Source: Candidatus Hydrogenedentota bacterium (lineage in GTDB: Bacteria > Hydrogenedentota > Hydrogenedentia > Hydrogenedentales > JAEUWI01). Taken from it: a stretch of DNA of 64,000 bases. Positions 52,035 through 61,896 of this stretch are shown in pieces (the first letter of the stretch is position 1; every line of letters starts with the position of its first letter). The notes beneath the pieces were generated by a model, which saw nothing but the letters and a program-made list of their open reading frames with translations, was not told the origin of the DNA and did no database searches. The position numbers and the translations under genes are program-made. The stretch is from contig JAEUWI010000034.1 in the NCBI GenBank assembly GCA_016791475.1, positions 1 through 64,000 of the forward strand, in the 5' to 3' direction.

Positions 52035-52421
52035 TCAACGGCCCGCGCAGGGGCCCTCCGGATGGGGAAAGGCGTCCCTTTCGTCCTCGCCGGGTCGCTC
52101 GGTAAGACAGGCGTAGTCTTTCTCGATCTTGACCCGAACCATCGCGCCAGGGGCCACGGGGACTTCCACATCCACGCCGACCTGATCGGTCTCGGCCAGT
52201 TCCGCGGCCCACACCGCCGGCAGGCGAACGACAAGCCCGGCGGGCTCCCGAAGTACCTGGAGCGTCGCGCCGGAATGGCGCTCGAGACTGTAGGTGAAAG
52301 TCTCCTCCGGCCCGGTCCCCAGAACGAGGGATTCCGACAGGCGGCCGCATTCGTGTAACTCGGCGACCTCCCGCTGTTGCAGACGGAGCCGCAGACTGTT
52401 TCCCTGAATGCGAAGTTTCAT
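52035..52421 (-). CDS. DUF7009-family protein
   Basis: The 128-residue protein begins MKLRIQGNSLRLRLQQREVA, a very characteristic start of the DUF7009 family. Its central part is beta-rich (SYSLERHSGATLQVL; LVVRLPAVWAAELAETDQVG) and it ends in an acidic, Asp/Glu-rich tail with CLTERPGEDERDA. Function is unknown. Members turn up near nitrogen-oxide and molybdenum genes, as here between a RIC gene and a MOT1 transporter. The ATG is at 52421, 34 bases after the RIC stop. Confidence 0.72.
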   Translation of the reverse strand: MKLRIQGNSLRLRLQQREVAELHECGRLSESLVLGTGPEETFTYSLERHSGATLQVLREPAGLVVRLPAVWAAELAETDQVGVDVEVPVAPGAMVRVKIEKDYACLTERPGEDERDAFPHPEGPCAGR

Positions 52422-52455
52422 GATTCATACTCCTGCGCAGTGATTAAAGCCTGCG

Positions 52456-53199
52456 CTATTCGGTCCCGCCAGGTTCTGTCTCGCCTTTTAGTTTCGCTTC
52501 CAACCGGATCGCTTTGGGGAAAAGGATGTTGTTCTCCTTGTGGACATGGGCGTGCATGTTGCGCTCCAGATCGTGCAGGCCATCCAGCAGCGCCCGGTAG
52601 GTGTTGCAGGCCCAGTCGGGCGGGGTGTAGCCATCGGAGAGGGTACGGAGTTGCTCCAGGGCGTTACCCGCGTCGTCGTGTTCCGCCTCCATCCGGGCGA
52701 TGGGATTCGCGACGCTGCCGAAGCAGGCCGCCACCTCCGCGCCGGTAGCGTCCATCCGGGCAATCGCCGGAAAGAGGATTTCCTCCTCTTTCATCATGTG
52801 CTGGTTCAATTCCAACGTGAACGCTTCGAAGACAGACAGCATCGTCGCGAGTCGCTCGTTGCGGTCGCCGTGTACGCGCTCGACCTTCTGCAGCATCGCA
52901 CCGAGCCGGGGAAGTTCCTGGCGCAAGTATTGGTGGTGCGCTTCGAGAATGTGCTCGATCAGGTTAGCGAGGGTCATGGCACCCGCGTCCGGTTCCTGAT
53001 CCTGGGTCGGCTCCGTGGCGAGGGCCGCCAGCAGTTCAAGCACCTGTTCGGACGGCAGCGCCTTCCGGTCGCAAGCCTCCTGCAGGGTCTTCTTACCGCC
53101 ACAGCAGTAGTCGATTCCGAAGCTTTCAAAGAAACGGGAGCGGGCCGGTCGCTCCAGAACGAGTTCGGCAACCGTTCGATCCAACATTGTGGTACTCAT
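52456..53199 (-). CDS. ric: RIC/ScdA-type di-iron Fe-S cluster repair protein (copy 2)
   Basis: The 247-residue protein is closely similar to the one at 49706: YCCGGKKTLQEACDRKAL, EAHHQYLRQELPRLG, LNQHMMKEEEILFPAI, MEAEHDDAG and HAHVHKENNILFPKA. All iron-ligand histidines and glutamates seem present. It reads leftward from a divergent promoter region shared with the second Rrf2 gene. A candidate operator of that regulator (53229-53244) lies 30 bases upstream of the ATG. Two RIC genes suggest heavy exposure to NO. Confidence 0.93.
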   Translation of the reverse strand: MSTTMLDRTVAELVLERPARSRFFESFGIDYCCGGKKTLQEACDRKALPSEQVLELLAALATEPTQDQEPDAGAMTLANLIEHILEAHHQYLRQELPRLGAMLQKVERVHGDRNERLATMLSVFEAFTLELNQHMMKEEEILFPAIARMDATGAEVAACFGSVANPIARMEAEHDDAGNALEQLRTLSDGYTPPDWACNTYRALLDGLHDLERNMHAHVHKENNILFPKAIRLEAKLKGETEPGGTE

Positions 53200-53228
53200 A
53201 GCTTCTCTCCTTGGTTGAGTCTCTATTA

Positions 53229-53244
53229 TGGACTATTTTATCCA
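53229..53244. promoter_or_regulatory. Second-type Rrf2 operator before ric copy 2
   Basis: TGGA-CTATTTTA-TCCA is one of four sites of the pattern TGGA-N8-TCC(A/G) found between 53229 and 53963. On the reverse strand the flanks read ATATTG before and ATAATA after, matching the site at 53940-53963. Confidence 0.6.
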
Positions 53245-53340
53245 CAATATAAACCCCGATGTGAAGCGGTCTATTCCCGGGGCTTCGGTGACCCAAAAAC
53301 AGGGGCCTTGACAATCCTTTCTCCGTAACCGATACTTAAG

Positions 53341-53356
53341 TGGAGGGAAACATCCA
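53341..53356. promoter_or_regulatory. Second-type Rrf2 operator at the start of its own gene
   Basis: TGGA-GGGAAACA-TCCA lies four bases before the ATG at 53361 and has the same half-site spacing as the other sites. Binding here would overlap the ribosome site and block the gene directly. Confidence 0.5.
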
Positions 53357-53360
53357 TAAT

Positions 53361-53813
53361 ATGTTCAAGCTCTATTCGAAAGGTTGCCAATACGCGCTGC
53401 GCGCGCTTACCTTCGTTGTTGCGGACAAATCGAAGGATCGCTTTCAGGCGCGTGAGATCTGCGAAAAGGCGGAGATTCCCGAGTACTTTACGCGTAAGGT
53501 CTTTCAGGCCCTCGTGCAGGGGGGATTCCTTGAGGCCCACCGGGGGCCGGGCGGTGGCTACTCACTCACCCGGGATCCCAGCGATATCACGCTCCTGGAA
53601 GTGATTCAGGCCGTCGAGGGGGAGGATACGTATGACCATTGCGTGCTTGGTTTCGCCGAGTGCGGCAAGGCCAACCCGTGTCCCCTTCACGATATCTGGG
53701 TAATGTCGAAAAAGAACCTCATCGAGAATCTGTCCCACACCACCCTCGACAAATTGGCTGCCGTGACCCTGGAGCGCAAGATGCTCCACGAGCACAAAAC
53801 GCACGACGCCTGA
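53361..53813 (+). CDS. Second Rrf2-family regulator with three cysteines
   Basis: The 150-residue protein has the Rrf2 winged helix (FQAREICEKAEIPEYFTRKV; FQALVQGGFLEAHRGPGGGY) with the GGGYSL wing. Cysteines HCVLGFAECGKANPCPLHD suit Fe-S ligation. It differs from the Rrf2 protein at 45384 in sequence and in the operator motif around it. The TGGA-N8-TCCA sites sit before ric copy 2, before its own gene and before the nar operon, so it probably controls nitrate respiration and NO repair. The ATG at 53361 is used; a GTG at 53340 is also open and has no better site. Confidence 0.88.
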   Translation: MFKLYSKGCQYALRALTFVVADKSKDRFQAREICEKAEIPEYFTRKVFQALVQGGFLEAHRGPGGGYSLTRDPSDITLLEVIQAVEGEDTYDHCVLGFAECGKANPCPLHDIWVMSKKNLIENLSHTTLDKLAAVTLERKMLHEHKTHDA

Positions 53814-53919
53814 TAAGCACCGTACGGGCGGATCCTTCCTCTTTCTGACTCCTTTTGCCATGGGAATCCGCATTTTTTCAAAACCGATAAAATCCTCTTG
53901 ACTTGTCAGCGCATAATAG

Positions 53920-53963
53920 TGGATACTTTTCTCCGGAATATAGTGGATAAGATTATCCACTAT
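53920..53963. promoter_or_regulatory. Paired Rrf2-type operators before the nar operon
   Basis: A full palindrome at 53940-53963 has 11-base arms ATAGTGGATAA and TTATCCACTAT around GA. A weaker copy 24 bases upstream reads TGGA-TACTTTTC-TCCG (53920-53935). Two sites on one face of the helix suggest cooperative binding. The nar operon starts at 54012. Confidence 0.7.
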
Positions 53964-54011
53964 TAATTGCCCTAAATTCCGGAGTGGATGCACCCGCCAG
54001 GAGCAGAGAAT

Positions 54012-54911
54012 ATGAGCTATTTTTCAGGAAAGGCACAGTTTCGGTGGGGGCGTGGTGGGGCCTTCATGGCCTGCTGCGTTGGGGCAGGGCTATTTGCGCC
54101 CTGGGTATCGGCCCAGGCGGTGCCGGGAGTCCCTGCGGAAAGCACACCTGCGACTGTCGCAGCCGAAGCAGCGCCGGAAGCGGTCGCCCCGGTCGATGCC
54201 GCCGCCGCGGCCTATGCCATGAAGTGCATGGGCTGCCACACCATCGGCGGCGGCGTGCTGAGCGGTCCGGATCTCAAAAACGCGGCCACCTATCCGCGAC
54301 AGACGGTCCTGGACGGCATTAAGCGGATGGAGAAGAATGTGGGGCCCATCAGCGAAGAAGACCTGACCATGCTGGCCGACTTTCTGCTCGCGCCCGACGC
54401 GGCGGCCCGCATCGATGCGCACCGCCAGCAGGTGCAGCTACGGGAAGCGGCCTCTATGGCGCCCCCGAACGCCGAACTGGGCCGAGCCCTGTTTACCGGG
54501 CGCACGGCTTTCGCCAATGGTGGCGCAGCCTGCGCGGCCTGTCACCAGGCCGGTGGCCGTGGAGGCAATCTGGCGGTGTCGTTGGAGGACGCCTTTACCC
54601 GGCTGGGTGCCCAGCCTCTTCAAGCGACCACCGAAGCCCCCGGCTTTCCCGTCATGCGCGCCATCTACACGCCCCTGCCCGTGACGAAGCAGGAAGCGAT
54701 GCACGTAGTGAAATATCTCGAAGAAGTTTCCGCCACCCCCGCACCTCCGGCCCGCCTTCCGATGCACCTCGCCGGAATCGGCGGCACGGCGCTGGTGCTG
54801 GTGTTGCTGGGTAAATCCACGGCAAAGCGGGTCGCGGGCACGCGCGCGCGAATGGTGGCGGACGCCTGCCGCCGGAGTGACCAGGGCGCAAATCGCAGGA
54901 GGAAGAACTGA
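54012..54911 (+). CDS. Diheme cytochrome c, first gene of the nar operon
   Basis: The 299-residue protein has an N-terminal signal or anchor ([20 protein letters not shown]) and two haem sites, CMGCH and CAACH, each in a c-type fold with later Met candidates ([26 protein letters not shown]). A C-terminal membrane helix ([15 protein letters not shown]) anchors it. It could pass electrons between the cytochrome b/Rieske module and a partner. The ATG at 54012 has AGGAG eight bases upstream. Its stop overlaps the narG start by one base (TGATG). Confidence 0.85.
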   Translation: MSYFSGKAQFRWGRGGAFMACCVGAGLFAPWVSAQAVPGVPAESTPATVAAEAAPEAVAPVDAAAAAYAMKCMGCHTIGGGVLSGPDLKNAATYPRQTVLDGIKRMEKNVGPISEEDLTMLADFLLAPDAAARIDAHRQQVQLREAASMAPPNAELGRALFTGRTAFANGGAACAACHQAGGRGGNLAVSLEDAFTRLGAQPLQATTEAPGFPVMRAIYTPLPVTKQEAMHVVKYLEEVSATPAPPARLPMHLAGIGGTALVLVLLGKSTAKRVAGTRARMVADACRRSDQGANRRRKN

Positions 54912-57900
54912 TGGGTTGGATACAGGATTTATTTGCGCCGGAACAGCGTAGCTGGGAAGAGTTCTACCGGAACCGCTGGGCCCACGACAAGGTGGTGCGC
55001 ACGACCCACGGCGTCAACTGTACGGGCTCCTGCAGTTGGAACGTCTATGTGAAGCAGGGCATCGTGACCTGGGAAATGCAGGCCCTCGATTACCCCACGA
55101 TAGACAAGGCCATCCCCAACCACGAGCCACGGGGCTGCCAGCGCGGCATTTCCACCTCGTGGTACATCTACTCGCCGCTGCGGATCAAATATCCCTACAT
55201 GCGCGGAGCGCTGCTCGATCTCTGGCGCGAGGCCAAAGCGGAGCACGGGAACGACCCCGTGGCCGCGTGGGAATCGATCACGGCCAATCCCGAGCGGCGC
55301 AAGCGCTATCAGCAGGCCCGGGGTAAGGGCGGCTTTCAGCGGGTCTCCTGGCACGAGGCCCAGGAACTCATCGCCGCCTCCAACATCTACACCGTGAAAA
55401 AATACGGCCCCGATCGCCTCGTCGGTTTTTCGCCTATCCCCGCCATGAGCATGATCAGCTATGCGGCGGGCGCGCGTTTCCTCCAGCTCATGGGCGGCAT
55501 CGCCCTTTCCTTCTACGACTGGTACTGCGATCTGCCGCCGGCTTCCCCCGAGGTCTGGGGCGAACAGACCGACGTGGCGGAGAGCGCCGACTGGTTCCAC
55601 TCGAAGTTCATCGCCACGGTCGGCTCCAACGTGCTCATGACCCGCACGCCCGATGCCCACTTCCTCGTGGAAGCGCGCCACCGGGGCACCAAGGTGGTCG
55701 TGTTCTCGCCGGACTTCAGCCAGACCTCCAAAATCGCCGACGAATGGATCCCCATCAACCAGGGCAGCGACACGGCGTTCTGGATGGCGGTAAACCATGT
55801 GATCCTCCGGGAATTCCATGCGGACCGCGCCGTGCCTTTCTTTCAGCAATACATGCGGGAAAACTCCGATGCGTCTTTCCTCGTGGTGATGGAGCCCGAC
55901 GCGAAAGGCCACTACCGGCCCGGTTCGCTGCTCCGCATCGCCCAGATCACGGAAACCCAGGGCGAGGAGCACGCCGAGTGGAAGAGTTTCGTGCTGGACA
56001 CCGAAGGCAATCTGCGCATTCCCGCGGGCCAGATCGGCCACCGCTGGCAGACGAAAAAAGGCCAGTGGAACATTAAGCAGGAAGACAGCCGCGACGGTGC
56101 ACCCATCGACGCCCTGCTTTCCCTGAGAGACTGCGCCGACAAGACAGTCAGCGCGTACTTCGACGACTTCTCCGAAGGTATTCAGGGCCAGGGCCGCCTG
56201 CGTCATGTGCCCGTGCGCGAAATCCAGACGGCGGATGGGCCGGTGCTCGTCGCCACCGTCTACGACCTCCAGTTCGCCCAGCACGGCGTGAATCGCGGTT
56301 TCGAAGGCCAATGGCCCACCGGTTACGACGACGATACCCATCCCTTCACGCCCGCGTGGCAGGAACAGTACACCGGCATCAAGGCGGAGACGGTAATCGA
56401 CTTCGCCCGCCAGTGGGCAATCACGGCGGAGAAGACCGGCGGCAAATGCAGCATCATCATCGGCGCCGGGGTGAACCACTGGTACCACAACAATCTCATC
56501 TACCGCGCCTGCATCAACTCCCTGCTCTTCTGCGGATGCGTCGGCCGGAGCGGGGGCGGGCTGAACCACTATGTGGGCCAGGAGAAACTCGCGCCCCAGG
56601 CTAGCTGGGCGCCCATCGCCTTCGCCACGGACTGGAGCGGGCCGCCCCGACTGCAGAACGCGCCCTCCTTCCACTACATGCACAGCGACCAGTGGCGCTA
56701 CGACCGAAAATTTGGCGAGTTCTGTCCCGTGGCCGACAAGACCAATCCCATCGCCGAGGGCCATACGGCGGACAAGCAGGCACTGGCCGTGCGCTGCGGC
56801 TGGCTGCCCTGCTATCCCCAGTTTACGGAGCACAACTTCGAGCTCGTGAAAGAGGCGGCGGCGCTTGGCGTGAACCCCGTGGATCACGTGGTCTCGCGCC
56901 TGAAGGACCGCAGCCTCAAGTTTGCTATGGAAGACGTGGACAATCCCGCGTGCTTCCCCCGCGTGTGGTACATCTGGCGCGGCAACGCGATTCAGGCGTC
57001 CGCCAAAGGCCACGAGTACTTCCTCAAGCACTACCTCGGCACCCACCACAACAGCATCGCCGAGGAACAGGCGAAGGAAGACGTGAAGGAAGTCACCTGG
57101 CACGACAAGGTCGAACTGGGCAAGATGGATCTCATCGTCGATATCAACTTTCGCATGGACACCTCGGCGCTCTATTCCGACATCGTCCTGCCCACGGCGA
57201 GCTGGTACGAGAAAGACGACCTCAGCTCCACCGACATGCACTCCTTCATCCACCCGCTCCAGGCGGCTGTGCCGCCCTGCTGGGAGTCGAAGACCGACTG
57301 GAAAATCTTCCAGGAGATCGCCAAAGCCACCAGCACGATGGCAGAGCGCTATCTTCCCGAGCCGATTCAGGATTTTGTCTGCTCGCCCCTCCTGCACGAT
57401 ACCCCCGGCGAAATCACGCAGCCCCGCATCAAAGACTGGGCGAAAGGGGAGTGCGAGGCCATTCCCGGCAAGACCATGCCGAACATGACCGTCGTCGAGC
57501 GGGACTACACCAAGGTCTACCAGAAATTTATCTCTCTGGGCCGCAACGTGCGCAACAACGGCATCGGCGTCCACGGCTGCACGTATAAAGTGGACGATGT
57601 CTACGACGAATACCTGCTGCACAATCCGGTCGAGACCTGGGGTGGCGAGCAGTACCCCTCCCTGCGGATTGACCGCAGCGTCTGTGAGGCCATCCTCCAC
57701 TTCGCCGCTGAGACCAACGGCGAACTGGCGCACCGGGCCTACGAGACCGAGTCCCACAAGACCGGCATCGACCACACGCACCTGGCCGCGGGCAATCGCA
57801 ACGTGCGCTACAACTTCGCCGATCTCTGCACCCAGCCGCGCCGCGTGCTGACCACGCCCTACTGGACCGGTATCACGAATGGCACGCGCACCTATTCCGC

Positions 57901-58528
57901 CTACTGTCAGAACCTCGAAGAGCGTATCCCGTGGCGCACGCTGACCGGGCGCCAGCACACCTACTTCGATCACGAGGCCTATGTGGCCTACGGCGAGCAT
58001 TTGCCCACCTTCAAGCCCCGGGCCGACCTGCGGACCACCCGCGATCTGGACATGACGGGCACCGAACCGGGATCGCTGGTCCTCAATTACCTCACGCCCC
58101 ACGGCAAGTGGCACATCCACTCCACCTTCGGCGACACCCTGCGCATGGAAACCCTCTCGCGCGGCATTGAGCCCTTCTGGATGAACGAGCAGGATGCGGC
58201 GATGCTGGCGATCCACGACAACGACTGGGTGGAGGTCCTCAACGATCACGGCACCGTGGTTACCCGCGCCTGCGTGAGCGCTCGCATCCCCCGAGGCATC
58301 TGCTTCATCTACCACGCGACCGAGCGGACCGTGGGAAATCCCAAGAGCCAACACCGGGGCAAGCGCCGTGCGGGTGGGCACAACAGCCTGACGCGCGCGC
58401 GCCTCAAACCCCTCTTCATGATCGGCGGCTACGCCCAGTTCTCGTATGGCTTCAATTACTGGGGACCCCAGGGGGTGAACCGCGACACCTTCGTGGTGGT
58501 GCGCAAACTCGACAAGCCGATTTGGTAG
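54911..58528 (+). CDS. narG: Respiratory nitrate reductase alpha subunit
   Basis: The 1205-residue protein is the molybdenum catalytic subunit. [18 protein letters not shown] gives the His-Cys ligands of the [4Fe-4S] cluster FS0, and [20 protein letters not shown] includes the Asp that ligates molybdenum. Later blocks match enterobacterial NarG (NYRACINSL-type [53 protein letters not shown]). It reduces nitrate to nitrite with bis-MGD cofactor. No twin-arginine signal is present ([20 protein letters not shown]), so it should face the cytoplasm. The length is normal. Confidence 0.97.
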   Translation: MGWIQDLFAPEQRSWEEFYRNRWAHDKVVRTTHGVNCTGSCSWNVYVKQGIVTWEMQALDYPTIDKAIPNHEPRGCQRGISTSWYIYSPLRIKYPYMRGALLDLWREAKAEHGNDPVAAWESITANPERRKRYQQARGKGGFQRVSWHEAQELIAASNIYTVKKYGPDRLVGFSPIPAMSMISYAAGARFLQLMGGIALSFYDWYCDLPPASPEVWGEQTDVAESADWFHSKFIATVGSNVLMTRTPDAHFLVEARHRGTKVVVFSPDFSQTSKIADEWIPINQGSDTAFWMAVNHVILREFHADRAVPFFQQYMRENSDASFLVVMEPDAKGHYRPGSLLRIAQITETQGEEHAEWKSFVLDTEGNLRIPAGQIGHRWQTKKGQWNIKQEDSRDGAPIDALLSLRDCADKTVSAYFDDFSEGIQGQGRLRHVPVREIQTADGPVLVATVYDLQFAQHGVNRGFEGQWPTGYDDDTHPFTPAWQEQYTGIKAETVIDFARQWAITAEKTGGKCSIIIGAGVNHWYHNNLIYRACINSLLFCGCVGRSGGGLNHYVGQEKLAPQASWAPIAFATDWSGPPRLQNAPSFHYMHSDQWRYDRKFGEFCPVADKTNPIAEGHTADKQALAVRCGWLPCYPQFTEHNFELVKEAAALGVNPVDHVVSRLKDRSLKFAMEDVDNPACFPRVWYIWRGNAIQASAKGHEYFLKHYLGTHHNSIAEEQAKEDVKEVTWHDKVELGKMDLIVDINFRMDTSALYSDIVLPTASWYEKDDLSSTDMHSFIHPLQAAVPPCWESKTDWKIFQEIAKATSTMAERYLPEPIQDFVCSPLLHDTPGEITQPRIKDWAKGECEAIPGKTMPNMTVVERDYTKVYQKFISLGRNVRNNGIGVHGCTYKVDDVYDEYLLHNPVETWGGEQYPSLRIDRSVCEAILHFAAETNGELAHRAYETESHKTGIDHTHLAAGNRNVRYNFADLCTQPRRVLTTPYWTGITNGTRTYSAYCQNLEERIPWRTLTGRQHTYFDHEAYVAYGEHLPTFKPRADLRTTRDLDMTGTEPGSLVLNYLTPHGKWHIHSTFGDTLRMETLSRGIEPFWMNEQDAAMLAIHDNDWVEVLNDHGTVVTRACVSARIPRGICFIYHATERTVGNPKSQHRGKRRAGGHNSLTRARLKPLFMIGGYAQFSYGFNYWGPQGVNRDTFVVVRKLDKPIW

Positions 58529-58539
58529 GAGAGAAGACA

Positions 58540-60036
58540 ATGAATGTACGCGCACACGTTTCCATGGTGTTCCACCTCGACAAATGCATCGGCTGCCACA
58601 CGTGCAGCGTGGCCTGCAAAAACATCTGGACCGACCGGCCCGGTGCCGAATACATGTGGTGGAACAACGTGGAGACCAAGCCGGGCACCGGCTATCCCAC
58701 GCGCTGGGAGGACCAGCTCAACTACAAAGGCGGCTGGGAACTGAACGACCAACGGGAGCTCCAGCTCAAGAGCCAGAAAAAGGCCAATTACTTTCAGAAG
58801 ATATTCTACAACCCGAACCAGCCGGGTCTGGATGAATATTACGAGCCCTGGACCTATCGCTACGGCGACCTCACCAACGCGCCCGAGGGCGACGACCAGC
58901 CCACGGCCCGACCCATCTCCCAGATCACCGGGGAAGATATGGACATCGAGGCGGGGCCCAACTGGGACGACGATCTGGGCGGCTCTCCTGTTTACGCGGC
59001 CAACGACCCCAATCTCGACGCACTGACGGAAGACGAGCGGCGCGTCCTCTTCGACGTGGAACAGATCACCATGATGTATCTGCCCCGCATCTGCAACCAC
59101 TGCGCGAACCCGAGCTGCGTCGCGGCCTGCCCGAGTGGCGCGCTCTACAAGCGCGGTGAAGATGGCATCGTCCTGGTCAATCAAGACACCTGCCGCGGCT
59201 GGCGCGCCTGCGTGGCCGCGTGCCCCTACAAGAAGGTCTACTACAACTGGAAAACCGGCAAAGCCGAGAAATGCATCCTGTGCTATCCGCGCATCGAGAC
59301 CGGCCAGCCCCCGGCGTGCTTCCACTCCTGCGTGGGCCGCATCCGCTACATGGGCGTGCTGCTCTACGACGCTGATCGCGTGGAAGAAGCCATGAAGGCA
59401 CCCGAAGACGCGCTCGTGGAATCCCACCGCAGTGTCTTGCTCGATCCCTTTGATCCCGCCGTAATCGCGGGCGCCGAGGCCAACGGTATCAGCGCCCAGT
59501 TCATCGAATCCGCCCAGCGCTCTCCGGTGTGGAACTACGTCATGAAGTGGAAGCTGGCCCTGCCGCTCCACCCCGAGTTCCGCACCCTGCCCATGCTCTA
59601 CTACGTGCCCCCGCTCCTGCCCGTCAGCGGACGCGCGGGCGATGGTATCTATCAGCAGAACGCCACCGAGTTCTTCTCCAACCTCGACAGCGCGCGCCTG
59701 CCCATCCGTTACTTGGCCTCCCTCTTCAGCGCGGGCAACGAGAAGATCGTCCACGACGTGATGAAACGCCAGATGGCCGTGCGCTACTTCAAGCGCGCGC
59801 AGGATGTGGACGACGTGGATGCGTCCAAGGTCCACGCCGTGTTGCGCGAGGCCGGACTCTCCGAAGCCGAGGCCGAAGAAATCTACCAGATGACGACCCT
59901 CGCGCCGATGAACGAGCGCTACGTGATGCCGCCCATCCAGCGCGAAGTGAATATCGCGGGGAGCGGTTGCTCGCCTGAGATGTGCAAAGGCTCCTGCGGC
60001 CTGGGCGCCATTTCCACCCCCGAGCGAGGGCTGTGA
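58540..60036 (+). CDS. narH: Respiratory nitrate reductase beta subunit
   Basis: The 498-residue iron-sulfur protein has four cysteine groups: CIGCHTCSVACKN, CNHCANPSCVAACPSGALYK, CRGWRACVAACPYKKVYYNW and CILCYPRIETGQPPACFHSC. They carry three [4Fe-4S] and one [3Fe-4S] cluster; the Trp in CRGWRAC marks the [3Fe-4S] site, as in E. coli NarH. It passes electrons from NarI to NarG. The ATG at 58540 has AGGAG upstream, 11 bases after narG. Confidence 0.97.
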   Translation: MNVRAHVSMVFHLDKCIGCHTCSVACKNIWTDRPGAEYMWWNNVETKPGTGYPTRWEDQLNYKGGWELNDQRELQLKSQKKANYFQKIFYNPNQPGLDEYYEPWTYRYGDLTNAPEGDDQPTARPISQITGEDMDIEAGPNWDDDLGGSPVYAANDPNLDALTEDERRVLFDVEQITMMYLPRICNHCANPSCVAACPSGALYKRGEDGIVLVNQDTCRGWRACVAACPYKKVYYNWKTGKAEKCILCYPRIETGQPPACFHSCVGRIRYMGVLLYDADRVEEAMKAPEDALVESHRSVLLDPFDPAVIAGAEANGISAQFIESAQRSPVWNYVMKWKLALPLHPEFRTLPMLYYVPPLLPVSGRAGDGIYQQNATEFFSNLDSARLPIRYLASLFSAGNEKIVHDVMKRQMAVRYFKRAQDVDDVDASKVHAVLREAGLSEAEAEEIYQMTTLAPMNERYVMPPIQREVNIAGSGCSPEMCKGSCGLGAISTPERGL

Positions 60037-60038
60037 CC

Positions 60039-60584
60039 ATGACGGAATCACCCGAATATCGCGCGATCTACCAGGACTTCGCCGCGCTCCTGTCTTACCC
60101 GGAACCAGGTCATCAAAAGCTGGCCGAAACATTGGCGTCGCGACTCCGCGAGGTCTCCGATGAGACGGCGGAACCGCTGGAACGTTTCGCGGAAATCCTC
60201 GCATCGTCCACGGTGGAAGAGGCGCGGGAACACTATACCCGCGCCTTCGACTTGAGCCCGCTCGCCGTGCCGTACCTGAGTGTTTACCTCTTCGGCGCGG
60301 AGAATCCGCAGCGCGGCCAGTTCATGGCCGGATTCAGCGGGGCCTATGCCGAAGCGGGCTACGACAGCGGGGGAGAACTGCCCGACCACCTGGCCACCGT
60401 GCTGGGCTACGCCGGGGTGGCCCCCGAAGATACCTGGGAGGAAGTGCAGCAACTCTGCCTGCCTTCGCCCCTGAAACTTATGCGCCAGGCCTTGCGGGTA
60501 GGGGAGAGCCCCTATGAACACGTCCTCGCATCCCTGGAGGTTTTTGTAAAGCACGTGACTGCCGGAGCGTTGATCCATGCTTGA
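60039..60584 (+). CDS. narJ: Nitrate reductase assembly chaperone
   Basis: The 181-residue all-helical protein belongs to the NarJ/TorD/DmsD family: YQDFAALLSYPEPGHQKLAE, EHYTRAFDLSPLAVPYLSVY and LPDHLATVLGYAGVAPEDTW, the conserved ELPDHL block. It helps insert the molybdenum cofactor into NarG and dock the complex to NarI. The ATG at 60039 lies two bases after the narH stop, and its end overlaps the next gene by eight bases. Confidence 0.93.
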   Translation: MTESPEYRAIYQDFAALLSYPEPGHQKLAETLASRLREVSDETAEPLERFAEILASSTVEEAREHYTRAFDLSPLAVPYLSVYLFGAENPQRGQFMAGFSGAYAEAGYDSGGELPDHLATVLGYAGVAPEDTWEEVQQLCLPSPLKLMRQALRVGESPYEHVLASLEVFVKHVTAGALIHA

Positions 60585-61896
60585 CCTTTTTCTATTTGTC
60601 GGATTCCCCTACATCGCCTTTACGCTGATGATCGTGCTGTCGGCCTACCGCTACCGGACCCAGCGCTTCACCTATTCCGCCCTCAGTTCCCAGTTTCTCG
60701 AGGGCAATCAATTGCGCTGGGGGAGCATGGCCTGGCACGCTGGGATTCTCGTCCTCCTGGTGGGGCACGTGATTCCCGTCCTCGTGCCCGGATTGTGGCA
60801 GGCCCTGACCTCCATCCCGGTCTTTCTGATCACGGTTGAGGTTATCGGCACCATTGCCGCCTTCCTCGCCCTCAGCGGACTCTGCGTGCTCCTCTATCGA
60901 CGCACCACCTCGGCCCGGGTCTCGGCGGTAACCACCACGGCGGACTACCTGCTGCTGCTCCTGCTCATCGCCCAGGTGGTCGTGGGCATCTCGGTGGCGA
61001 CCGGTGCGCGCTGGGGGGCCGCCTGGTCGGCCAGCACGACCACGCCCTACCTTTGGAGCCTGGCCACGTTTCAGCCCCAGCCAGAATACATCACCGGACT
61101 GCCGCCCACGGTCAAGCTCCACCTCGTCCTGGCCTGGTGCTTCTTCCTCGTCATCCCCTTTACCCGCCTCGTTCACGCGTTCTCGGTACCCATCGCCTAC
61201 CTCTGGCGCCCGCCGCAAAAGGTGGTCTGGACCACGCCCCGGCCTGAAGCCGCGGCTTGTTGTGCGCCCCAGCACCAGCACCGGGACGGCCGTCGTTACT
61301 TTGTGCGCGGTGCCCTCGCCAGTACCGGCGCTCTGTTCCTGCTCAGCATCGGTGTGCTGGAAAAGCTCGGACGCTACTTTCGCGGCCCGGCCATGGATAC
61401 GCGGCAGCAAGCCGAACTGCTGCAGAAGAAACTCGAACGCCTGGAGCTGGCCGCGGCGGAACGAAAGCTCGAAATCGAGCGTATCGAGAAAGATTACATC
61501 TATGTTGCGTCCCTGGCCGAACTCTCGGATAAGGACGGACGCTACTTCACCGATTACCACATGCGTCCAGCCCTGGCCTTCAAGGACGAGCGGGGACTGC
61601 CCCTCCTGATTTCCGCGAAATGTACTCACCTCGGCTGCACCGTCGCGAGCACGATAAACAACGGACGCATTCTCTGCCCCTGCCACGTGTCCTGGTTTGA
61701 CGTGAAGACGGGCATGCCCACGCCGGGTGCCCCGGCGAAAGCGCCCTTGCCCCACCTCGGCTGGGTGCTGATGGACGGCACCGGCAACCTCGTGGCCAGC
61801 CAGGGCGCGGGCGGCGAGATGACCGGTGAGGTCGATCTTGCCCTAGCGGGCAGTTACGGCGTGTACATCGCCAAACAGTTTGAGGAGATGGCCTGA
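60577..61896 (+). CDS. narI: NarI-Rieske fusion: nitrate reductase gamma subunit with C-terminal Rieske domain
   Basis: The 439-residue protein has two parts. Residues 1-225 are NarI: five membrane helices with both haem-b His pairs in SMAWHAGILVLLVGHVIPVL and KLHLVLAWCFFLVIPFTRLV, then HAFSVPIAYLWRPP. A sixth hydrophobic segment (GALASTGALFLLSIG) and a coiled-coil linker (RQQAELLQKKLERLELAAAE) lead to a Rieske domain. Its CTHLGC (Cys349, His351, Cys354) and CPCH (Cys367, Cys369, His370) give the [2Fe-2S] ligands and disulfide. Normal NarI is about 225 residues. The fusion and the adjoining cytochrome b suggest that quinol oxidation feeds nitrate reductase through a bc-like module. Confidence 0.93.
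   Translation: MLDLFLFVGFPYIAFTLMIVLSAYRYRTQRFTYSALSSQFLEGNQLRWGSMAWHAGILVLLVGHVIPVLVPGLWQALTSIPVFLITVEVIGTIAAFLALSGLCVLLYRRTTSARVSAVTTTADYLLLLLLIAQVVVGISVATGARWGAAWSASTTTPYLWSLATFQPQPEYITGLPPTVKLHLVLAWCFFLVIPFTRLVHAFSVPIAYLWRPPQKVVWTTPRPEAAACCAPQHQHRDGRRYFVRGALASTGALFLLSIGVLEKLGRYFRGPAMDTRQQAELLQKKLERLELAAAERKLEIERIEKDYIYVASLAELSDKDGRYFTDYHMRPALAFKDERGLPLLISAKCTHLGCTVASTINNGRILCPCHVSWFDVKTGMPTPGAPAKAPLPHLGWVLMDGTGNLVASQGAGGEMTGEVDLALAGSYGVYIAKQFEEMA

Noticed and set aside
53341-53963. Naming the second Rrf2 protein NsrR
   Set aside because: The local sites (TGGA-N8-TCCA) differ from the known NsrR box, so a specific name is not supported.
54929-58555. Minus-strand open frame of 1208 codons
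   Set aside because: It mirrors narG codon by codon on the other strand and has no recognisable domain.
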